Part shown: one piece after another, positions 59,279 through 64,000 of the stretch
How positions within the stretch are numbered: position 1 is the stretch's first letter
How the letters are laid out: every line of letters begins with the position of its first letter
NCBI GenBank assembly: GCA_035441325.1
Contig: DAOROA010000017.1
Span: 14,052-78,051, forward strand
Reading direction: 5' to 3'
Length of the DNA stretch: 64,000 bases
DNA from: Competibacter_A sp002352125
GTDB taxonomy: Bacteria > Pseudomonadota > Gammaproteobacteria > Competibacterales > Competibacteraceae
Notes under the pieces: generated by a model
Database searches by the model: none
Told to the model about the DNA's origin: nothing
What the model saw: only the letters and a program-made list of their open reading frames with translations
Position numbers and translations under genes: made by a program

Positions 59279-60357
59279 ATCCGTCGATGCTCGCCAAGCT
59301 GGAACAGTTGGCAGCCCGGCACGAAGAGGTTGGCGCGCTGCTGGCCGAACCCGCAATCATCGGCGACAACGACCGCTTCCGCACTCTGTCCGTGGAGTAT
59401 GCCCAACTGGAGCCGGTAGCCGACGGGTTCCGGATTTATCGGCGCGTGCTGGACGATCTGGTGGCAGCTCGCGACCTGACCGGCGACAGCGATCCCGATC
59501 TGCGCGCCTTGGCCCAGAACGAGCTGTTGGACGCCGAAACCCGCCGCGCCGAACAAGAACGAGCGCTGCAACTGTTGCTCTTGCCGCGCGATCCGCACGA
59601 TGCCGGCAACGTGTTCCTGGAAATCCGCGCCGGCACGGGAGGCGACGAGGCGGCGCTGTTCGCCGGCGACCTGTTGCGCATGTACGTTCGCTACGCCGAA
59701 CTGCGCGGCTGGAAGCTGGAGCTACTCACCGAAAGCCCCGGCGAGCACGGCGGCTACAAGGAAGTCATCACCCGCATCATCGGCCAAGGCGCCTATTCGC
59801 GGCTGAAGTTCGAATCCGGCGCCCACCGGGTACAGCGCGTCCCGGAAACCGAAGCGCAAGGCCGCATCCACACTTCGGCCGCGACGGTGGCAGTGTTGCC
59901 GGAACTGGCGGAAGTGGAACAGATCGAGATCAATGCCAACGACTTGCGCATTGACACCTATCGCGCTTCCGGAGCCGGCGGCCAGCACGTCAACAAGACC
60001 GACTCGGCCATCCGCATCACTCATCTGCCCAGCGGTATCGTGGTGGAATGCCAGGATGAACGCTCCCAGCACAAGAACCGGTCGCGGGCGATGTCGCTGT
60101 TGCAAGCCAAGCTGCTCTCGGCGGAGCGGGAGAAGCAACAAACCACCCAAGCCCAGACCCGGAAGCTGCTGGTCGGCAGCGGTGACCGTTCCGAGCGCAT
60201 CCGGACCTACAACTTCCCGCAAGGCCGGGTGACCGACCACCGCATCAATCTCACCCTCTACAAACTCGGCGATATCTTGGAAGGAAATCTCGATCCGATC
60301 ATCGACCCGCTGATCAACGAATACCAAGCCGACCAACTGGCAGCGCTGGCCGAGTGA
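59275..60357 (+). CDS. prfA: Peptide chain release factor 1
   Basis: 360 residues from ATG 59275. GAGGQHVNK carries the GGQ (residues 235-237) that hydrolyses peptidyl-tRNA at UAA/UAG. EIRAGTGGDEA, HRVQRVPETEAQGRIHTS and RIRTYNFPQGRVTDHRI are further class-I release factor features. The Gln of GGQ is the target of the PrmC methyltransferase encoded next, with a 4-bp GTGA overlap. Confidence 0.98.
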   Translation: MNPSMLAKLEQLAARHEEVGALLAEPAIIGDNDRFRTLSVEYAQLEPVADGFRIYRRVLDDLVAARDLTGDSDPDLRALAQNELLDAETRRAEQERALQLLLLPRDPHDAGNVFLEIRAGTGGDEAALFAGDLLRMYVRYAELRGWKLELLTESPGEHGGYKEVITRIIGQGAYSRLKFESGAHRVQRVPETEAQGRIHTSAATVAVLPELAEVEQIEINANDLRIDTYRASGAGGQHVNKTDSAIRITHLPSGIVVECQDERSQHKNRSRAMSLLQAKLLSAEREKQQTTQAQTRKLLVGSGDRSERIRTYNFPQGRVTDHRINLTLYKLGDILEGNLDPIIDPLINEYQADQLAALAE

Positions 60358-61202
60358 GCCTCGCGACCCTTGACGAACTCTCGGCGGACGCCGCCCGACG
60401 GTTGGCGGCAATCAGCGACACCCCGCGCTTGGACGCCGAGGTCTTGCTAGCGGCGGCGCTCGACCGTCCCCGCAGCCATCTGCTCGCTTGGCCCGAACGG
60501 ATTCCCGAACCGGAACAAGCCGCCCGTTTCGCCGCCTGGCTGGAACGCCGATTAGCCGGCGAACCTGTCGCCTATCTGCTGGGCCGGCGGGAATTCTGGT
60601 CGCTGGAGCTGGACGTCACGCCGGATACTCTGATTCCCCGCCCGGAAACCGAGCTGCTGGTGGAGCTGGCGCTGGAGCGGTTGCCGGTGGATCGGCCGGT
60701 TACGGTCGCCGATCTTGGCGCCGGCAGCGGCGCTATTGCACTGGCGCTGGCAGTGGAACGGCCACGAGCGCGTATCGTCGCCACCGACCGCAGTCTGGCG
60801 GCATTGACGGTGGCGCAGCGCAACGCCCGCCGGTTAGGGGTCGCCAACGTCGAATTCCGCGAAGGCGACTGGTGCGCACCGTTGGCCGGGGAATGTTTCG
60901 ACCTGATCGCATCCAACCCGCCGTATGTCGCCGCGACCGATTCCCGTTGGCGACGGGGCGCGTTGCGATTCGAGCCACCCAGCGCCTTGGTGGCCGGCGA
61001 AGATGGACTGTCCGCCATCCGCGCTATCGTCGCCCAAGCACCAGCCCGTTTGCGACCGGGTGGCTGGCTGCTTTTGGAACATGGCTACGACCAGGGCGAG
61101 GCGGTACCCGCATTGCTGTGGGAGTGGGGTTTCGTCGAGGTGAGTGACCATTTGGATGCTGCCGGCGTGAGTCGGGCAAGTTGCGGACGCCGGCCGGGTT
61201 GA
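60354..61202 (+). CDS. prmC: Release factor glutamine N5-methyltransferase
   Basis: 282 residues from GTG 60354. SAM motif VADLGAGSGAIALALA (about residue 115), the catalytic NPPYVA (about residue 187), and the N-terminal helical domain with PVAYLLGRREFWSLELDVTPD (in part) and IPRPETELLVE. It methylates the GGQ glutamine of PrfA. It is last in hemA-prfA-prmC. Confidence 0.96.
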   Translation: MSLATLDELSADAARRLAAISDTPRLDAEVLLAAALDRPRSHLLAWPERIPEPEQAARFAAWLERRLAGEPVAYLLGRREFWSLELDVTPDTLIPRPETELLVELALERLPVDRPVTVADLGAGSGAIALALAVERPRARIVATDRSLAALTVAQRNARRLGVANVEFREGDWCAPLAGECFDLIASNPPYVAATDSRWRRGALRFEPPSALVAGEDGLSAIRAIVAQAPARLRPGGWLLLEHGYDQGEAVPALLWEWGFVEVSDHLDAAGVSRASCGRRPG

Positions 61203-61286
61203 AAATCGGCCCACCGGAATCTACGGTTGTAGGTAAGCCCTTCGTTACGATATTCCACACGATTTCGCAGCCTGAAGGAGGGCGTC

Positions 61287-61697
61287 ATGCGCGCCGATAC
61301 CGAAGAGCTGTACAAACGCCGTATCATTCAATTCTGCCGGTTTCATCCCGACCCCGATCAAGCCAGTTCGGCGGCGCTTTGGCTACAAAGCATAGCGGGT
61401 ATACAAACCGTCCAACCGTTGTCGCCGCACGCATTGGCCGTGGTGTACGATCTGCGACAGCTTACCCTGCAATGCGTCGAATGCGCTCTGCGCGAACTCG
61501 GCTATCACCTCGATAACAGCTTGCTGTGCAAACTGAAACGAGCGCTGTTTTACTACACCGAGGAGACCCAGCGGGAGAATCTAGCGATCACCGAGGAATG
61601 CGATACCACCCGGCGCGAAGTGTTCGTCAACCGCTACCAGCACGTCGCCCACGGCTGCCGCGACCCGCAGCCGGAATATTGGCGGGAGTATCAGTAA
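61287..61697 (+). CDS. Hypothetical protein, small ferredoxin-fold-like
   Basis: 136 residues behind a very good ribosome site (GAAGGAGG, 6 nt from ATG 61287). A predicted beta-alpha-beta start (LWLQSIAGIQTVQPLSPHALAVVYDLR in part) resembles small ferredoxin-like or HMA-like folds without the CxxC, followed by a helix with LQCVECALRELGYHLDNSLLCKLKRALFYY (in part). The end is rich in Arg, His, Asp and Glu: EECDTTRREVFVNRYQHVAHGC. No family recognised. It stands alone, 85 bp after prmC. Confidence 0.75.
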   Translation: MRADTEELYKRRIIQFCRFHPDPDQASSAALWLQSIAGIQTVQPLSPHALAVVYDLRQLTLQCVECALRELGYHLDNSLLCKLKRALFYYTEETQRENLAITEECDTTRREVFVNRYQHVAHGCRDPQPEYWREYQ

Positions 61698-61835
61698 GGG
61701 CGAGGAAAGCGCTCGGACGGCGTTCCAAGCGGGATCGGATGTCCCTATCCGTCTGATTGGTTTCGGACTTCTCAAACGCAAGCCCGGAGTCGGTATTGAT
61801 GCGGCCGGTTGGTGTGGTCCCGGTCAAAGCCACCG

Positions 61836-62267
61836 CTAAAACGGCTCCAGCAAGTTATGAAATGGGTGATGATTTTTCCAACGGTAGGTTTGGAAATCGC
61901 GCTGATCGGTGGAAACGATACGTCCGTGACCCAAATGTTCGGCCAGCATGACCAACGAGGCATCGGCGAAATCCATCGGTAAATTCGCATATTGGCGCAT
62001 GAGGTTCGCCATGTGGGGCAGTTTGGACTCGCCGATGGTGAAAATCTGGAATAAGCCATCGCCTTGAGCCAAGAGAAATTCCACCGACTGTTTCGGGCCG
62101 CAACGGGTTTGCAGGAGATAACAAACTTCCGTGACGACCGGCAGGGTGGTGATCAGCGGCTCGTGGATTTGGGCGATACAGACTCTGACCTGTTGGTGAA
62201 GGTTATCGCGGCGGTCGAGCAGCGCGACCCAAAATCCCGTATCGGCAATGATCACGGATTGCCCCAT
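61836..62267 (-). CDS. PIN-domain toxin, VapC-like
   Basis: 143 residues from ATG 62267; earlier in-frame codons reach 62315 inside the antitoxin gene. The PIN acidic residues are present: Asp9 in IIADTGFW, Glu in PVVTEVCYLL, Asp in MDFADASLVMLAE and the last acid in STDQRDFQTY. Such toxins are magnesium-dependent ribonucleases. The start overlaps the partner antitoxin by 16 bp. All catalytic positions look intact. Confidence 0.88.
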   Translation of the reverse strand: MGQSVIIADTGFWVALLDRRDNLHQQVRVCIAQIHEPLITTLPVVTEVCYLLQTRCGPKQSVEFLLAQGDGLFQIFTIGESKLPHMANLMRQYANLPMDFADASLVMLAEHLGHGRIVSTDQRDFQTYRWKNHHPFHNLLEPF

Positions 62268-62503
62268 AAATGCTTTTTGTAATCCACCGCGAGGCGACCG
62301 TTGCCTTCCATGCACCCAAGAAGCTCATGTTCTTCCAAGATTCGTAAGACTTTCTGGCCTTCGGTTTCCGGGGGTATAACCGTTTCGTCAATTGCTTTGG
62401 ATAGAATTTCCGCTACAAGCTTGGGCAAGGATTTATTTGATTGCTTTTGCAACTGAAGTAGGCGTTCGGCATGAACGTCATCTAACTCGATTTCAACATG
62501 CAT
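62252..62503 (-). CDS. Antitoxin of the PIN toxin, ribbon-helix-helix-like
   Basis: 83 residues. Residues 1-45 (MHVEIELDDVHAERLLQLQ, then KLVAEILSKAI) fit a ribbon-helix-helix DNA-binding start; the C-terminal half, with VLRILEEHELLGCMEG and DYKKHLWGNP, should wrap the toxin. It precedes and overlaps the toxin gene, the usual antitoxin-toxin order, and probably autoregulates the pair. Confidence 0.8.
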   Translation of the reverse strand: MHVEIELDDVHAERLLQLQKQSNKSLPKLVAEILSKAIDETVIPPETEGQKVLRILEEHELLGCMEGNGRLAVDYKKHLWGNP

Positions 62504-62649
62504 AGAGAATTTCCTCTGAATTCAAGCGCAATCGTTTGGAGGATCGTCGGATCACTGATTTGAACGGTCAATTTCTTTCTGCGGTTTTATTCACCGATCA
62601 TTGTCATGTGGAAGATGCTCGTCGTCGCCGGTAATCGGAAACTCGAAGA

Positions 62650-63798
62650 TCATGCTTGCGCTGGTCCAAGCAGTTGTTCTTCAAACCAGCGCTTTGCGGC
62701 TTGCCAACCGGCTTCGCGGCGCACATGGTCGAGGGCGTAAAGCAGAAAACCACCCGAACCACAAGCCGGGTCCAATACCATGTGCTTGCGTTCCGGGTTC
62801 AGCACTTCCACGGCAAAGGCGATGAGTTCGCGCGGGGTGAAATACTGGCCGAAATCGCCCTTGAAAAATCCCCCCATGAACTCCTCGAATGCCACACCCT
62901 TGGTGTCGAGTTCGGTGCGGTCGAGCGAGATGCCTTCCAAGTGTTCCACGCACTGCGCGAGGATGGGCGGATCGACGTTGATCTGATCGGTGAAAACATC
63001 CGGCTCCTGCTCTTGCTCATCTTTGTAAAGCCGGTGGATACGGGCAGCCAGCACCTCCGCACTCTCACCGTCGCGGCGCTGGAACGCATAAGGTTGACCG
63101 TCCGGGCGATCCAAATTTTTCTCATCCCGATGCTTAACGAAGATGATCTTGCAAAACTCGCCGAAGGCGGCAATAGGACTGCGGCGTCCGCCTTCCCAAA
63201 GGGTTTGATGGCACTTGCGGATGGCGGCGCGCAATTCCTCGCGCGGAATGGCGGCAAGGTCTTTGCCCGGTTCGTTCTTGTAAAAGCGCCATTCGGGCGG
63301 TTTGCCGTAACGGATCGGGATGTCCGTCAAGATGTTCTTGTCGCGCTCGCCCGCAGGAAACTTGTCGAAACGCAGCAGGCGGCGGGTCAGACCAGCGATA
63401 GCGCCCGCATAGGCCGCGCCGAGGCTGGCGCGATTACCGCAAGCTTGTTCGATGGCTTGGGCAAATTCGGCATCGCTCACGTCTGCCCGTTTGCACTCGA
63501 AAACGAACCAGGGCGATTTCAGTTCGCTGTCAATCGCCGGGTAAATGACGAGATCGGCAAGATCGTTGGGCGTGCGGCGCGGCACCTTCACCTCGAAGCG
63601 GATGCGTTCGGGCCGGTAATGATATTTGTAGATGAGTTCGGCCCAGAGCTCGGCGCGGATCTTCTCCTCGGGATCGGACCAGCGTTCCGAATGATTCGCC
63701 GCGACATAGCGGATACGTTGCGTCTTACCTTCGCCGCCGATCTTGGCGTGGCCGTCTTCGATAGCCTGTTCGAGATAGGTCTTGGTCGAGGTCGTCAT
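62650..63798 (-). pseudogene. Restriction-modification protein (nuclease plus N6-adenine methyltransferase), truncated
   Basis: 382 residues from ATG 63798. The N-terminal third is a HsdR_N-type nuclease domain with PD-(D/E)xK residues Asp82 and Glu101-x-Lys103 (FECK). Residues ~215-380 begin the HsdM-like N6-methyltransferase: QYFTPRELIAFAVEVL and SAM motif I DPACGSGGFL (about 343-352). The frame stops about 30 residues later at GPAQA. Motif IV (NPPF/Y) and the rest of the domain are missing and not found between 62504 and 62650, where the TA pair begins. Full-length relatives are roughly twice this length, so it should have no methyltransferase activity. Confidence 0.85.
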
Positions 63799-64000
63799 CT
63801 GTGTCCTTAGTCCTTTAGTCCTGGTTTGTCCGCTTCCGGGCGATCCCGGTGGGACGACCAACTTCCACCATCTGGCGACAGTCCGCGAGATTTGCTGAAA
63901 TTATAAGCCATGCTGCCATGCCCACCCCGACCTTCGCCCGAAATCCCCAGGGCAATCGCGCTATGTGGGGTATTGACAAACGGCGAAGTGACCGTATGTA
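63799..64000. other. Upstream region of the truncated RM gene
   Basis: About 200 bp to the window edge. It should hold the promoter of the RM remnant. I see no gene, tRNA, repeat or attachment site. Confidence 0.4.

Noticed and set aside
62656..63810. 384-codon plus-strand frame
   Set aside because: Antisense to the RM gene, whose nuclease and SAM motifs are explicit.
61836..64000. Prophage or genomic island end
   Set aside because: No integrase, attachment repeat or phage gene is visible; only a TA pair and an RM remnant.

Overview
The window is GC-rich chromosomal DNA from a gammaproteobacterium. It is densely packed, with many 1-4 bp ATGA/GTGA overlaps between genes. Several neighbourhoods match, from memory, those of Pseudomonas and other gammaproteobacteria: pilT | yggS-proC-yggT-yggU-metX-metW; algH-ruvX-pyrR-pyrB-pyrC'; rpe-gph-trpE; ubiC-ubiA; tkt-gap-pgk; and hemA-prfA-prmC opposite a TPR gene-lolB-ispE-tRNA-Gln-prs-rplY-pth-ychF-tRNA-Met. 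The lineage could be near Competibacteraceae or Chromatiales-type organisms, but that is a guess made without a search. Nearly all of the window is core housekeeping DNA.

Layout. 0-8.3 kb (+): end of fabB, a small membrane protein, thiL, an MFS transporter and a hotdog thioesterase set between thiL and pgpA, then metY, the glutathione-dependent formaldehyde pair frmA-frmB, and a membrane-anchored nuclease. 8.3-11.9 kb (+): a complete Mla/Mce-type lipid ABC transport operon (STAS-permease fusion, ATPase, MCE protein, lipoprotein). 12.0-15.7 kb (-): creB-creC-creD. 16.1-18.4 kb (+): a FimV/HubP-like polar protein. 18.5-25.5 kb (-): pseudopilin and assembly-platform half of a type II secretion system (gspG to gspN) followed by a lytic transglycosylase lipoprotein; gspC, D, E and F are absent here. 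25.6-30.4 kb (-): metW, metX, yggU, yggT, proC, a small exported protein and yggS, divergent from pilT. 31.8-38.8 kb (-): pyrimidine genes with an inactive dihydroorotase-like subunit, then trpE, gph and rpe.

38.9-40.4 kb (-) holds the least familiar pair: a PATAN/DUF4388-like protein and a membrane c-type haem (Tll0287-like) HAMP protein without an output domain. 40.6-43.3 kb (-): hydrolase, monooxygenase, ubiA, ubiC. 43.5-49.4 kb (+): a CPA2 cation antiporter and the sugar-phosphate run tkt, gap, pgk, with terminator-like hairpins between the genes. 49.5-50.8 kb: a glycine-rich RRM protein behind about 690 bp of AT-rich DNA. 50.8-61.2 kb: translation, PRPP and isoprenoid genes with two tRNAs, one sharing its 5' end with the ispE stop codon. 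61.3-64 kb is the only accessory-looking stretch: an unknown protein, a PIN toxin/antitoxin pair and a restriction-modification gene cut short inside its methyltransferase domain.

No CRISPR array, prophage or intact transposon was seen. I did not find a convincing wholly new multi-gene system. The best leads are the haem/PATAN pair, the long AT-rich leader of the RRM gene, the tRNA/ispE overlap, a possible leaderless algH transcript, and the decayed RM/TA region.
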